A DNA stretch of 13,013 bases from Armatimonadaceae bacterium (GCA_030446525.1 JAUJNC010000128.1:1-13013), one strand, 5' to 3'. Positions 1 to 8,354 are shown, counted from the stretch's first letter. Numbers and translations are program-made. The notes: generated by a model from the sequence alone, not told the origin.

Positions 1-228
1 CCCGCGACCGCCCTCTGCCGCGAGGACCGTCCCGCGCCCCTCCGCTCCGGGCCAGCTGTCGCGACCGTCTTCAGCGAGGTGAAAAATAACAGGGCGTTTG
101 TATCTGGCAGTGCGCCGTTCTTTCCGTAAAATAGAGCCTTCCGAATCGGGAACCGTACCAATTTTACAGAAACCAAGGCACGCCACCTGAACGAGTGGCA
201 ACGTGGTTGCCGAGGGAGCCCTTCTTCG
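1..228. other. Leader region upstream of the Tc BC gene, no gene seen
   Basis: I find no convincing gene here. The first 60 bases are about 82% G+C by hand count (49 of 60). The next 60 drop to about 55% and include an AT-rich patch (gaaaaataac). A TAAAAT hexamer at 127-132 could be a -10 box, but I see no -35 box at proper spacing, so I do not call a promoter. A purine-rich GAGGGAG at about 212-218 lies ten bases ahead of the ATG at 229 and is a plausible ribosome binding site for the large gene. Confidence 0.4.
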
Positions 229-3200
229 ATGGCAAACAAATCGAATACCGCTATCCAGACGATTTCCACACCGCAGGGCGGCGGGGCCCTTCACGGTATC
301 GGCGAAACATTCGCACCCGACCTCCATACGGGGACCGGCAACTTCACCGTGCCCGTCGCCATGCCGCCGGGGCGGAACGGATTCCAACCACAACTCAGCC
401 TGATCTACAGCACCGGAAATGGCAATGGTCCGTATGGCCTGGGATGGAACCTCACGATTCCCGGCGTGAGTCGAAAGACCTCAAAAGGAATACCTCGTTA
501 TCGGAACGGCCCTGGCTCACGACGTGAAGGCGATACATTCGTACTGTCGGGAGCAGAGGATCTCATCCCTGTTACCGAATCAGTCGGCGTCACTCGCTAC
601 CGACCCCGAACGGAAGGACTTTTCGCCCGGATTGAACACCATGCGACACCCGACACCGATCATTGGGAGGTCCGCAGCAAGGACGGCCTGGTCAGCGTGT
701 ACGGAACGCCGTTCGCCTCACCTGACGACCCAGCCGCCATTGCCAATCCCGAGAGCCGGGCCGACGTTTTCAGTTGGAAACTCACGAAGACGGTCGACCC
801 CTTCGACAACACCATTCAGTACGAGTACGAGAGAGATGCGGGCGACACGTCTGACCATCACTGGGATCAGATCTACCTGAAACGGATTCGGTATGCGGAC
901 TACACGGAGCCTGGTACCGATGGCAACCCCGTCGATAAATTCCTTGTCTCCGTCACGTTTGTCTATGAAGAGCGGCCTGACCCGTTCTCCGATCACCGCG
1001 CGGGATTCGAGATCCGCACGACCAAGCGCTGCACCGGCATCGAGATCCGCACCCATGCCGACCGCGAACGCCTGGTCCGTACCTATCGCTTGATCTACCT
1101 TGATCAACGCGGGCTGCCGATTGAACAGCTTCCGCTGAACGCGGTGTCGCTGCTCAGTCAAGTCGTGGTCGAAGGACACGACGGCGAGCACCGCGAGTCG
1201 CTGCCGCCGCTGGAATTCGGCTACACGGCATTCGAGCCGACGCAGCGGCGCTACCAGCCGTTCACCGGCGTGGGCGGATCGAGGCCGGAGCGCTCGCTGG
1301 GACACCCGGAATACGAACTGGTCGATCTGTTCGGCAGCGGATTGCCGGACGTGTTGGAGTTTAACGGGCAGGTGCGATATTGGCGCAACCTCGGCGGGGG
1401 CGAGTTCGACCTCATGCGCACCATGGAGACGGCTCCGGCGGGGGTTCAGTTGAGCGAGCCGGGCGTACAACTGCTCGACGCCAACGGGAACGGGCGCGCC
1501 GATCTGATGGTGATCGAGGGGCTACGCAACGGCTATTACCCGCTGACCTTCGACGGCGAGTGGAACGAGCGGGGCTTCGTGCGCTACCGCAGCGTGCCGA
1601 CGGTCAATCTCGACGCGCCGGACGTTCGACTCCTGGACCTCGACGGCGACGGGGTGACGGACGCGCTCCGCACCGGCCCGCAATTTGAGCTCTATTACAA
1701 CGATCCCGAGGACGGGTGGTCGGACTTGGAGCGGCGCGAGCGGATCGACAGCGACGCCTTCCCGAACGTCACCTTTGAGGACCCCCGCGTCAAACTCGCG
1801 GACATGACCGGCGATGGCCTGCAAGACATCCTCCTCATCCACAATGGGCGTGTCGAGTATTGGCCGTACCGAGGCTATGGCCGCTGGGGCCGCTGTGTCA
1901 CGATGCGCAACAGCCCGCGATTTGAGGACGCGGCGTTCTTCCCCGGGATCGGCTTCGACCCCAGGCGGCTGTTGCTGGGCGATGTGGATGGTGACGGCGT
2001 GGCGGACCTCCTCTACGTCTCGTCCGGGCATGTCACCGTCTGGATCAACCAGGACGGCAATGCCTGGAGCGATCCCGTCGTCATACACGGCACCCCGCCG
2101 GTCACCGACGCAACGGCCGTTCGGCTGGCCGACATGCTGGGCACCGGCACGGACGGCATCCTCTGGACCTATGACTTCGGCGCGTTTGCCGACAGCACTT
2201 ACAAGTTTCTGGATCTGACGGGCGGGGTCAAACCCTACGTGCTCGATCAGATGGACAACCACATGGGCGCGGTGACCGAGGTTTCGTATGCTCCCTCCAC
2301 CCGGTTCTACGTGGAGGACGAAGAGCGACCCGAGACGCGCTGGCGCACGCCGCTGCCCTTCCCCGTGCAGGTCGTGGCGCGCGTCGAGGTGATCGACCAG
2401 ATTTCCCACGGCAAGCTCACGACCGAGTACCGCTATCACCACGGCTACTGGGACGGGACGGAGCGCGAGTTTCGCGGCTTCGGCATGGTCGAGCAACGCG
2501 ACACCGAGAGCTTCGCCGACTATCACGCGGACGGTGCCCATGGGCCCGAGACACGGTTCGAGTCGGTCCTTGACCAGCACTTCTCCCCGCCCCTCCTCAC
2601 CAAGACCTGGTTCCACCAGGGGCCGGTGGATGAGGAGACCGGAGACTGGCAGGAGCTGGACTGGTCCCGGGACTACTGGCCGGGCGATCCCCAGGCGCTG
2701 GCGCATACGGATGCCATCAATGCGTTCCTGCAAACCCTGGCCGATCCACGCCACAGGCGCGATGCCCTGCGGACCTTGCGCGGGAGCATGCTCCGCACCG
2801 AGCTCTACGCCCTCGATGGTACAGACGCGCAGGACCGCCCCTACACCGTGACCGAGCAGGCGTACGGCCTGCGCGAAGAATCCCCGCCCGAGAGCGATGA
2901 TAGCCAACGCCAGCGGATCTTCTTCCCGCACCCCCCTGGCCCAACGCACGACGCAATGGGAGCGCGGCGACGAGCCGATGACGAGTTTGCCTTCACCGAT
3001 GAGTATGACGTATATGGGGCAGTCGCACCGGCAGGTGAGCCTGGCCGTGCCGCGCCACCGGGACTATCGTTCCAGCGCGCCGGCCGGAGCGCCCTACCTG
3101 GGAACGCTCGCGGAAACCGAGTTCGCGCAACGCGACGATGCGCAGCGGTATATGGTGGATCGCGTTTCCGGGAGTACGAGCTTCGAAATCCTGAACGACG

Positions 3201-3492
3201 GCAGCCAAACCGTCTACGACCTCTACCGCCAGATTCAAGGCGGCACGGCGCCCAGGAATCTGATCGGGCAAAGCTTCAGTTATTACGATGGGGATGCGTT
3301 TGTCGGGCTGCCCCTCGGCCAACTCGGGGACTTCGGCGCACTGGTCCGCAGCGAATCGCTGGTCCTGACCGAAGAGCTTCTGCAAGAAGCCTATCGCGAC
3401 CCGGCGGATCTCAATGCGCCGAGGATGCCGCCCTATCTGCGGCCGGAAGGTGTCACGAGCTGGCCGGCGGAATATCCTCAGGAGTTCCGTGA
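229..3492 (+). CDS. Tc toxin TcB/TcC fusion, 5' part (SpvB/TcaC N-terminal, VCBS propeller, TcdB mid domains), frameshifted
   Basis: This is the TcB half of a toxin-complex cocoon protein, which caps the TcA channel and encloses the effector. Residues 1 to about 345 are an SpvB/TcaC-type N-terminal domain: GGGALHGIGETF, a TGTGNFTVPV stretch, then PQLSLIYSTGNGNGPYGLGW. From about 360 to 680 come FG-GAP/VCBS blades such as LLDLDGDGVTDAL, LADMTGDGLQDILL and GDVDGDGVADLL, matching the TcB beta-propeller that docks TcA. A TcdB middle domain (midN type) follows from about 665 (YVLDQMDNHMGAVTEVSYAP), then a midC type from about 790 (LLTKTWFHQGPVDEETGDW). The ATG at 229 is chosen because the conserved SpvB start follows at once and a GAGGGAG lies ten bases upstream. 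Homology in this frame ends near 2934, returns for 2986-3018, and is lost after that. The Arg/Pro-rich last 160 or so residues are an out-of-frame tail. The product continues in the 2897-7585 frame. Confidence 0.9.
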   Translation: MANKSNTAIQTISTPQGGGALHGIGETFAPDLHTGTGNFTVPVAMPPGRNGFQPQLSLIYSTGNGNGPYGLGWNLTIPGVSRKTSKGIPRYRNGPGSRREGDTFVLSGAEDLIPVTESVGVTRYRPRTEGLFARIEHHATPDTDHWEVRSKDGLVSVYGTPFASPDDPAAIANPESRADVFSWKLTKTVDPFDNTIQYEYERDAGDTSDHHWDQIYLKRIRYADYTEPGTDGNPVDKFLVSVTFVYEERPDPFSDHRAGFEIRTTKRCTGIEIRTHADRERLVRTYRLIYLDQRGLPIEQLPLNAVSLLSQVVVEGHDGEHRESLPPLEFGYTAFEPTQRRYQPFTGVGGSRPERSLGHPEYELVDLFGSGLPDVLEFNGQVRYWRNLGGGEFDLMRTMETAPAGVQLSEPGVQLLDANGNGRADLMVIEGLRNGYYPLTFDGEWNERGFVRYRSVPTVNLDAPDVRLLDLDGDGVTDALRTGPQFELYYNDPEDGWSDLERRERIDSDAFPNVTFEDPRVKLADMTGDGLQDILLIHNGRVEYWPYRGYGRWGRCVTMRNSPRFEDAAFFPGIGFDPRRLLLGDVDGDGVADLLYVSSGHVTVWINQDGNAWSDPVVIHGTPPVTDATAVRLADMLGTGTDGILWTYDFGAFADSTYKFLDLTGGVKPYVLDQMDNHMGAVTEVSYAPSTRFYVEDEERPETRWRTPLPFPVQVVARVEVIDQISHGKLTTEYRYHHGYWDGTEREFRGFGMVEQRDTESFADYHADGAHGPETRFESVLDQHFSPPLLTKTWFHQGPVDEETGDWQELDWSRDYWPGDPQALAHTDAINAFLQTLADPRHRRDALRTLRGSMLRTELYALDGTDAQDRPYTVTEQAYGLREESPPESDDSQRQRIFFPHPPGPTHDAMGARRRADDEFAFTDEYDVYGAVAPAGEPGRAAPPGLSFQRAGRSALPGNARGNRVRATRRCAAVYGGSRFREYELRNPERRQPNRLRPLPPDSRRHGAQESDRAKLQLLRWGCVCRAAPRPTRGLRRTGPQRIAGPDRRASARSLSRPGGSQCAEDAALSAAGRCHELAGGISSGVP

Positions 3493-6400
3493 CAAGACGC
3501 CCGCGCTGGCCGGCTACACCTTCGCTGATGGGTCGGACCACCGGGCACGGGGCTACTTCGCCCACGCATCGGGCGTCGCGTTTGATTTTCAGATGCCAGG
3601 CGTCTCGAACCGCCGTGGACTCCCCGTGACGATGCGCGACCCGCTCGGCCACGACACCACGATCGCCTATGACCGCCCCTACCATCTGCTCCCCCAACAA
3701 GTGACAGACGCCGTAGGGCTTACGACCAGTGCAGAGTACGACTACCGTGTCCTGCAACCCCGCATGGCCACGAATGCCAACGGCAACCGCCGTGCCGTGA
3801 GCTTCAGTCCCTTGGGACTGGTCACCGTCACCGCCGTGATGGGCGAGGCAGGCGAACAGGCTGGCGACACGATCGAGGCGCCCGGCAGCCGCTTGGAGTA
3901 CGACTTCTTCGCCTTCATGAACCGGCAGCAGCCGGTCTTCGTCCGTGGCATCGTCCGCCAGCATCACGTCACGGAAACCGACGTGCCGCTGCCGCAGCGG
4001 GACGAAACGATTCAAACCGTCGAATATTCCGATGGCTTCGGCCGCCTGCTGCAAACCCGAACGCAGGCGGAAGATGTCTTGTTCGGCGATCCGAGCTTCG
4101 GCGGAGGGGTCTTGTCGGCGGATCAGTCCACCGGCACGGGAGATGCGGTCGGTCGGCGACGGACGGCAGACGATCCGGCGAATGTGATCGTCAGCGGCTG
4201 GCAGGTGTACGACAACAAGGGTCGGGTCGTTGAAAGATACGAGCCCTTCTTTGCCGTGGGCCTGGACTATGGGGCGCCGAGCGACGCTCAGTTCGGACAA
4301 AAGGCCACGATGTTCTACGACCCGCGCGGCCAGGTGATCCGCACGCTCAATCCCGATGGATCGGAGCAGCGGGTGGTTTATGGGATCCCGGCAGATCTCG
4401 CGGACCCAGAGCAGTTCGCCCCCACGCCTTGGGAGGCCTATACGTATGACGCGAACGATCTCGCGCCAGTGAGTTTCCATCCAACCGACAGGCTGCCGGA
4501 TGGCTCACCCAAGCCCCTGACCGACCGCGCACCGGCGGCCCATCATTTCACCCCGTCGAGCATCGTGATCGATGCACTCGGCCGCACGGTCCTCGCTGTC
4601 GCGCGCAACCGCGACGCACCGGACAACCCAGGTGACCCATTGCCGTCGATCCAGGAGATTCGTACGCAATCCACCTACGACATTGGCGGCAATGTGCTCA
4701 CGGTGACGGACGCGCTCGACCGGGTCGCCTTTCGCTATGCCTATGACCTCGCCAACCGTCCCTGGCGCATTGAGAGCATCGATGCGGGTCTGCGCCGAAT
4801 CGTACTCAACGTGCTGGGGAACGAAACCGAACGGCGGGACAGCAAAGGGGCGCTCATCCTCCAGGCCTACGACCGCTTGCAGCGACCGATCCGCCTCTGG
4901 GCACGGGATGACACCGGCAGTCCGATCACTCTGCGGCAACGGATGGAGTATGGCGACGCAGGAACTCCAAACCAGTCCGCATCGGAGCGCGCGGCGATGC
5001 GAGCCAGAAACCTCTTGGGGCAGATCCTCCGCCACCATGACGAAGCCGGGCTCACCGCGGTGGCGGCAGTGGACTTCAAGGGCAATGTGCTCGACAAATC
5101 CCGCCGCGTCATCGCCGATGCGCCGATCCTCGCCGTCTTTGAGCAGGGGCCGGCCAATGCCTGGCAGATCACGCCCTTCCGGGTCGATTGGCAGCCGCGG
5201 CCGCAGCAAACCCTGGCCGAGCGCGAAGGCGAGCTACTGGAGACCACGGCATACCGGACCACCGCGAGCTATGACGCCCTGAATCGCATCAAACGAATGC
5301 AATTCCCACAAGACGTGGAAGGCCGGCGCCGCGAGCTGCGGCCGGAATACAACCGCGCCGGTGGGTTGGAACAGGTGTGGCTGGACAACACGCTCTATGT
5401 CGAGCGCATCGCCTATGATGCCAAGGGCCAGCGGGCGCTGATCGCCTACGGCAACGGCGTCATGACCCGCTATGCCTACGATCCGCAGACCTTCCGCCTC
5501 AAGCGCCTGCGCAGCGAGCGCTACTCCAAACCGGACGACATCAGCTACCACCCGGGCGGCGCGGCTTTGCAGGACTTTGGCTACGACTACGATCTCGCCG
5601 GGAACATCCTGCGTATCCGCGACCGTGCGCCGGGCAGCGGCATCCCTAATAACCCGGAAGCCTTGGCCGCCGGGGATCCGGTGCTGGCGCAGTTGCTGGT
5701 GAGCGGCAATGCGCTCAACCGCCGCTTCGCATATGACTCCATTTACCGCCTGCTTTCCGCCACCGGCCGCGAGTGTGACCACCCGCCTGAGGGCCCGCCC
5801 TGGGACGATCAGCCGCGCTGCACCGATCTGACCCGCAGCCGTGCCTACTCCGAGCGCTATGCATACGACGCCATGGGTAACATGCTGCGCCTGGAGCATC
5901 GCAACGAACCGGGTGGCTTCACCCGCGAGTTCACGGTGGAGACGGCCAATAACCGTCTGCGGGAAATGAAGGTCGGCGACAGCCCCTTTGCCTACACCTT
6001 CGACGCCAACGGCAACATGCGTTCGGAGACCACGTCCCGCCACTTCGAGTGGAACCACAGCGACCAGATGAAGGCCTACCGCACCCAGACCGAAGGTGCC
6101 GAGCCCTCGGTCCACGCACACTATCTCTACGATGCGGCGGGGCAACGGCTGAAGAAGCTGGTGCGCAAGCAGGGCGGGCAGGTCGAGGTCACACATTACA
6201 TCGACGCAGTCTTCGAGCATCACCGCTGGGGCAGTGGCGTGCAGGCCGGGGAGAACAACCATGTGCATGTGATGGATGACATGCAGCGCATCGGTCTCGT
6301 ACGACTCGGTGCTGCGCATCCGGACGAACGCGGACCGGGGGTGCAGTTCCACTTGGGTGATCACCTGGGCAGCAGCAACGTGATTGTCGATTCAGGTGGT

Positions 6401-7585
6401 GCGATAGTCAGCCGCGAGGAATGTACGCCTTATGGGGAAACCAGTTTTGGAAGCTTTGCGAGGAAGCGGTATCGGTTTACGGGGAAAGAACGAGATGAGG
6501 AGAGCGGGCTGAATTACCATGGAGCAAGATATCTTGCCCCATTTGTGGCTAGATGGATTAGTTGTGATCCGGCAGGCCCAATTGATGGTAGCGATCTATA
6601 CTGCTATTCGCGCTGTAATCCGCTGACTTTCAAGGATGTGTCGGGGCTCGACTCCCAAACAGCTACTAGCGAAACCATAGGGGTCAACACTATGGCGGAC
6701 CCGTTGGAAGAAAAAGATCCCAATCTCTTCTGGGTTGAGCATGAGGGTAAGAGTACCCGGCTTTTGCACGATGTGGACACGGGCCAGTGGTTCCGCTGGC
6801 AAGACAATGCTTGGCAAGAAGCTACCGAACAATACGTCTACGTGAAAGACACGGCGGCCGCGCCGAAGAAGTCCTGGTTCGAACAGTATGCGCAGGGTGT
6901 CTATAACGCAGGCATGGGAATCAAGGACACCGCAGTTGATACCGGCGCAAAAACGGTCGATCTGACCACTTGGACCGGTGCAGTTATTAGCCATGACCTA
7001 TTCGGGACCGATTGGGAGGGGACACGCTGGAGCTCGACCAGCAAAGCCTACGAGGCAGGGGTTCCACAGTCAGAACTGATTTACAATGCCACGGTAGGCT
7101 TAGTCGAGCAGCCAGCGCGCCTAGGGATTAGAGCACTTGAAGGTGATCTCGAAGCTTTAGGCGAGCTTGGGGGAGGGTTGGCTCTTGGAAGAATAGGGCA
7201 CCGTAACTCCTTGGGGTCCAATTATACCTCCACTCTGTATCAGAAGTTCACGCCCAGCGGAGGGGCTCAGGGCCACCAGAAGTTTGGCAAGTCTTGGAAT
7301 CCCTCACGCCGCTATACCAGACGCCAGTTAGGAGGGGACCAGGTGCAAGGGCTCGTCAAGGGTCCACACGCGAGGATACATGCTCTCGAGAGGTACCTGA
7401 CGGAACGATTCAAAGGGCCCCTCACTAGGGAGCCGTGGGCGGGAAGTGTGAAGGTGCGGCCCGATGGAACCTTCCCGCCTTCCGGTGCAACGAAGCCGTT
7501 TGCGTGGTTCTCGCGAGATGCAGCGGGTAATGCGTGGGTCGGTCCTGTTGAGCTGGGCCATCTGACAGGTCCGTCTCAGCTATAA
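2897..7585 (+). CDS. Tc toxin TcB/TcC fusion, 3' part (YD/RHS repeats, RHS core, C-terminal effector), start lost by frameshift
   Basis: This frame continues the 229-3492 protein. It picks up at LAQRTTQWERGDEPMT (from 2936) and then QSHRQVSLAVPRHRDYR (from 3020), both expected in the TcB mid region. Neither the ATG at 2897 nor those at 2978 and 3005 has a good ribosome binding site, so I take none as a true start. In numbering of the rebuilt 2451-residue protein, YD/RHS repeats fill about 1000-2040 (YDPRGQVIRTLNPDGSEQ, YAYDAMGNMLRLEH, YLYDAAGQRLKKL). The RHS core is about 2040-2140 (LGDHLGSSNVIVD, GKERDEESGLNYHGARYL). A unique C-terminal tip of about 311 residues follows. TcB and TcC are often separate proteins; here they are one chain. 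No signal peptide is visible, as is usual for Tc proteins. From about 6420 the GC falls to roughly 45-53%, suggesting that the tip was exchanged. Confidence 0.9.
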   Translation: MIANASGSSSRTPLAQRTTQWERGDEPMTSLPSPMSMTYMGQSHRQVSLAVPRHRDYRSSAPAGAPYLGTLAETEFAQRDDAQRYMVDRVSGSTSFEILNDGSQTVYDLYRQIQGGTAPRNLIGQSFSYYDGDAFVGLPLGQLGDFGALVRSESLVLTEELLQEAYRDPADLNAPRMPPYLRPEGVTSWPAEYPQEFRDKTPALAGYTFADGSDHRARGYFAHASGVAFDFQMPGVSNRRGLPVTMRDPLGHDTTIAYDRPYHLLPQQVTDAVGLTTSAEYDYRVLQPRMATNANGNRRAVSFSPLGLVTVTAVMGEAGEQAGDTIEAPGSRLEYDFFAFMNRQQPVFVRGIVRQHHVTETDVPLPQRDETIQTVEYSDGFGRLLQTRTQAEDVLFGDPSFGGGVLSADQSTGTGDAVGRRRTADDPANVIVSGWQVYDNKGRVVERYEPFFAVGLDYGAPSDAQFGQKATMFYDPRGQVIRTLNPDGSEQRVVYGIPADLADPEQFAPTPWEAYTYDANDLAPVSFHPTDRLPDGSPKPLTDRAPAAHHFTPSSIVIDALGRTVLAVARNRDAPDNPGDPLPSIQEIRTQSTYDIGGNVLTVTDALDRVAFRYAYDLANRPWRIESIDAGLRRIVLNVLGNETERRDSKGALILQAYDRLQRPIRLWARDDTGSPITLRQRMEYGDAGTPNQSASERAAMRARNLLGQILRHHDEAGLTAVAAVDFKGNVLDKSRRVIADAPILAVFEQGPANAWQITPFRVDWQPRPQQTLAEREGELLETTAYRTTASYDALNRIKRMQFPQDVEGRRRELRPEYNRAGGLEQVWLDNTLYVERIAYDAKGQRALIAYGNGVMTRYAYDPQTFRLKRLRSERYSKPDDISYHPGGAALQDFGYDYDLAGNILRIRDRAPGSGIPNNPEALAAGDPVLAQLLVSGNALNRRFAYDSIYRLLSATGRECDHPPEGPPWDDQPRCTDLTRSRAYSERYAYDAMGNMLRLEHRNEPGGFTREFTVETANNRLREMKVGDSPFAYTFDANGNMRSETTSRHFEWNHSDQMKAYRTQTEGAEPSVHAHYLYDAAGQRLKKLVRKQGGQVEVTHYIDAVFEHHRWGSGVQAGENNHVHVMDDMQRIGLVRLGAAHPDERGPGVQFHLGDHLGSSNVIVDSGGAIVSREECTPYGETSFGSFARKRYRFTGKERDEESGLNYHGARYLAPFVARWISCDPAGPIDGSDLYCYSRCNPLTFKDVSGLDSQTATSETIGVNTMADPLEEKDPNLFWVEHEGKSTRLLHDVDTGQWFRWQDNAWQEATEQYVYVKDTAAAPKKSWFEQYAQGVYNAGMGIKDTAVDTGAKTVDLTTWTGAVISHDLFGTDWEGTRWSSTSKAYEAGVPQSELIYNATVGLVEQPARLGIRALEGDLEALGELGGGLALGRIGHRNSLGSNYTSTLYQKFTPSGGAQGHQKFGKSWNPSRRYTRRQLGGDQVQGLVKGPHARIHALERYLTERFKGPLTREPWAGSVKVRPDGTFPPSGATKPFAWFSRDAAGNAWVGPVELGHLTGPSQL
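2931..3019 (+). other. Cluster of three indels breaking the TcB-TcC gene
   Basis: Family-like sequence runs through three frame switches in 89 bases. Frame 1 reads FFPHP up to the C6 run at 2931-2936. Frame 2 then reads LAQRTTQWERGDEPMT (2936-2983). Frame 1 takes over for FAFTDEYDVYG (2986-3018). Frame 2 resumes with QSHRQVSLAVPR from 3020. Removing one C from C6, adding one base near 2984-2985 (for example AG-TTT to AGGTTT) and removing one G from the GGGG at 3016-3019 gives one open frame from 229 to 7585. Two of the three sites are homopolymers, which favours sequencing error, though real mutation is possible. Confidence 0.85.
6341..6649 (+). other. RHS repeat-associated core with predicted self-cleavage site
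   Basis: This is the junction domain of TcC/Rhs proteins, about residues 2038-2140 of the rebuilt protein. In order it shows HLGDHLGSSNVI, the TPYGE turn, YRFTGKERDEESGLNYHGARYL, RWISCDPAGPIDG and CNPLTFKDVSGL. In TcC proteins the core is an aspartyl protease that cuts just after a short motif commonly of the form DPxGL, freeing the effector inside the cocoon. The acidic residues expected there are present (Asp in CDPAG, residue 2113; Asp in KDVSGL, residue 2136). The motif reads DVSGL, with Val in place of the usual Pro. Cleavage after Leu 2140 (codon 6647-6649) is inferred from the family. Confidence 0.85.
6650..7582 (+). other. Variable C-terminal effector of the TcC moiety, GIY-YIG-like end domain (tentative)
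   Basis: These are about 311 residues after the RHS core (2141-2451 of the rebuilt chain). The first 195 or so look like a linker: an acidic Trp-rich stretch with LFWVEHEGK and WFRWQDNAWQEAT, then a Gly/Ala-rich helical part (FEQYAQGVYNAGMGIKDTAV; LEALGELGGGLALGRIG). The last 115 residues are compact and basic. Tyr 2337 (LYQKF), KFGKS (2351-2355), NPSRRYT (2357-2363) and Glu 2387 in HALERYLTERF follow the order of GIY-YIG nuclease signatures (strand Tyr, Y/F-x-G-x-S/T, Arg, Glu), ending with GPLTREPWAG. The same overall pattern is familiar to me from tips of other Rhs-type toxins. Nuclease activity is inference, and the YIG tyrosine would be replaced by Phe. I see no immunity gene next to it, as is usual for Tc toxins. 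Confidence 0.45.
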
Positions 7586-7699
7586 TGCCGTGACGGTGGA
7601 GGCCACGCTCTTGTACAGATACACGCCGACAGCGTTGTATGTGATGACCGCGTATGGTGGATTGATGTAAGGCGGACATGCCTCAGGAGAGATAATCCT
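7586..7699 (+). other. Spacer between the BC gene and the small PG-binding-like gene
   Basis: This 114-base gap has no clear terminator hairpin. An AGGAGAG at 7685-7691, eight bases before the ATG at 7700, is a strong ribosome binding site and sets the start of the next gene. A run of 27 or so open codons crosses the gap (about 7587-7669), but I see no support for calling it a gene. Confidence 0.5.
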
Positions 7700-8245
7700 A
7701 TGCCCATAATCGGAGCTGTACTCAATCCCGGAAACACGGGAGCCAACGTTCGTGAGTTGCACGAGCAATTGCTGGCCGTCGACGCGGTGCTTGATGCCGG
7801 CGAGCAAACCGAAACGAAGTTTGGGCCGTCCACCGTTGCCGCCGTCCGCGCCTTTCGCGAACGGTTCGGCTTGCCGGACGGGGACACCGTCGACCTGCCG
7901 ACCGGACGGTTGATGCACGTTGCGTCCACGTTCGCCGACAGTGGCGATCGTGGTGCCCTACGCACCGCCGTTCGCGAAGCCGCGGCAGCGTCGGCGGCGG
8001 ACACCAGCGAGCCGCAGGAGCTCTACTGGCTCGCCCGCTACGCCACTCTCTCCGGCGACTACGAGACGGCCCACACCATCGCCTTGCGTGCGCCGGGCCA
8101 TGGCGGAATTAAAGACGTCATCCTACCGATTCTGGAACTGCCCGATCAACCGGCTCAGCCAAATCCTGCACAGCCACCCGTAGCTCCACAACCACGCGAC
8201 CCCGAGGTGCCGTATCCTGAGATCTGGTGCCCAGGGCGGTGCTGA
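7700..8245 (+). CDS. Small protein with peptidoglycan-binding-like domain, partial paralogue of the downstream TcA-like N-terminus
   Basis: 181 residues. Residues 10 to about 75 resemble a PG_binding_1-type three-helix domain: NVRELHEQLLAVDAVL, then TKFGPSTVAAVRAFRERFGL and a closing DLPTGRLM segment. Residues about 80-135 are helical with YWLARYATLSGDYETAHTIA, TPR-like in character. A Pro/Gln-rich tail ends in PRDPEVPYPEIWCPGRC. The protein matches the first 165 or so residues of the 8367 gene along its whole length (YWLARYATLSGDYE against YWLARYAIMAGDYE; PEVPYPE against PEVPFPE) and stops exactly where that protein goes on. No signal peptide or catalytic residue is visible. The start is fixed by AGGAGAG at 7685-7691. 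It could be a stand-alone accessory subunit or a leftover of a tandem duplication. An immunity protein for the upstream effector is less likely, because its relative is the neighbouring TcA-like gene. Its role is unknown. Confidence 0.75.
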   Translation: MPIIGAVLNPGNTGANVRELHEQLLAVDAVLDAGEQTETKFGPSTVAAVRAFRERFGLPDGDTVDLPTGRLMHVASTFADSGDRGALRTAVREAAAASAADTSEPQELYWLARYATLSGDYETAHTIALRAPGHGGIKDVILPILELPDQPAQPNPAQPPVAPQPRDPEVPYPEIWCPGRC

Positions 8246-8354
8246 AGCTAGCCTGTATCCGACTCGGTTCGGCCAGACCTGCGAGAGCCGCCTGTTGGCC
8301 AGTACATAGTCGAAGTAAGACTTGCCCGGACCAGCATTCTAACTGTTTAACTAA

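Noticed and set aside
229..1300. SpvB actin ADP-ribosyltransferase
   Set aside because: Only the SpvB/TcaC-type N-terminal region is present. The ADP-ribosyltransferase part of SpvB is not seen here.
3016..3019. Programmed ribosomal frameshift at the GGGG run
   Set aside because: Three switches with opposite signs are needed within 89 bases, and no slippery heptamer with a following structure is evident. Plain indels explain it better.
718..6364. Long open frames on the - strand (718-1470, 1522-2949, 2993-4480, 5234-6364)
   Set aside because: They lie opposite well-supported Tc domains, have biased His/Arg/Val-rich composition, and show no domain I recognise. They are shadows of GC-rich coding sequence.
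7587..7669. A 27-codon open stretch (about 7587-7669) in the spacer
   Set aside because: No ribosome binding site, and too short to judge by composition. Chance is sufficient.
7700..8245. Immunity protein for the upstream effector, as in contact-dependent Rhs systems
   Set aside because: It is a paralogue of the TcA-like N-terminus with a peptidoglycan-binding-like domain, and Tc toxins normally have no immunity gene. Not excluded, but unsupported.
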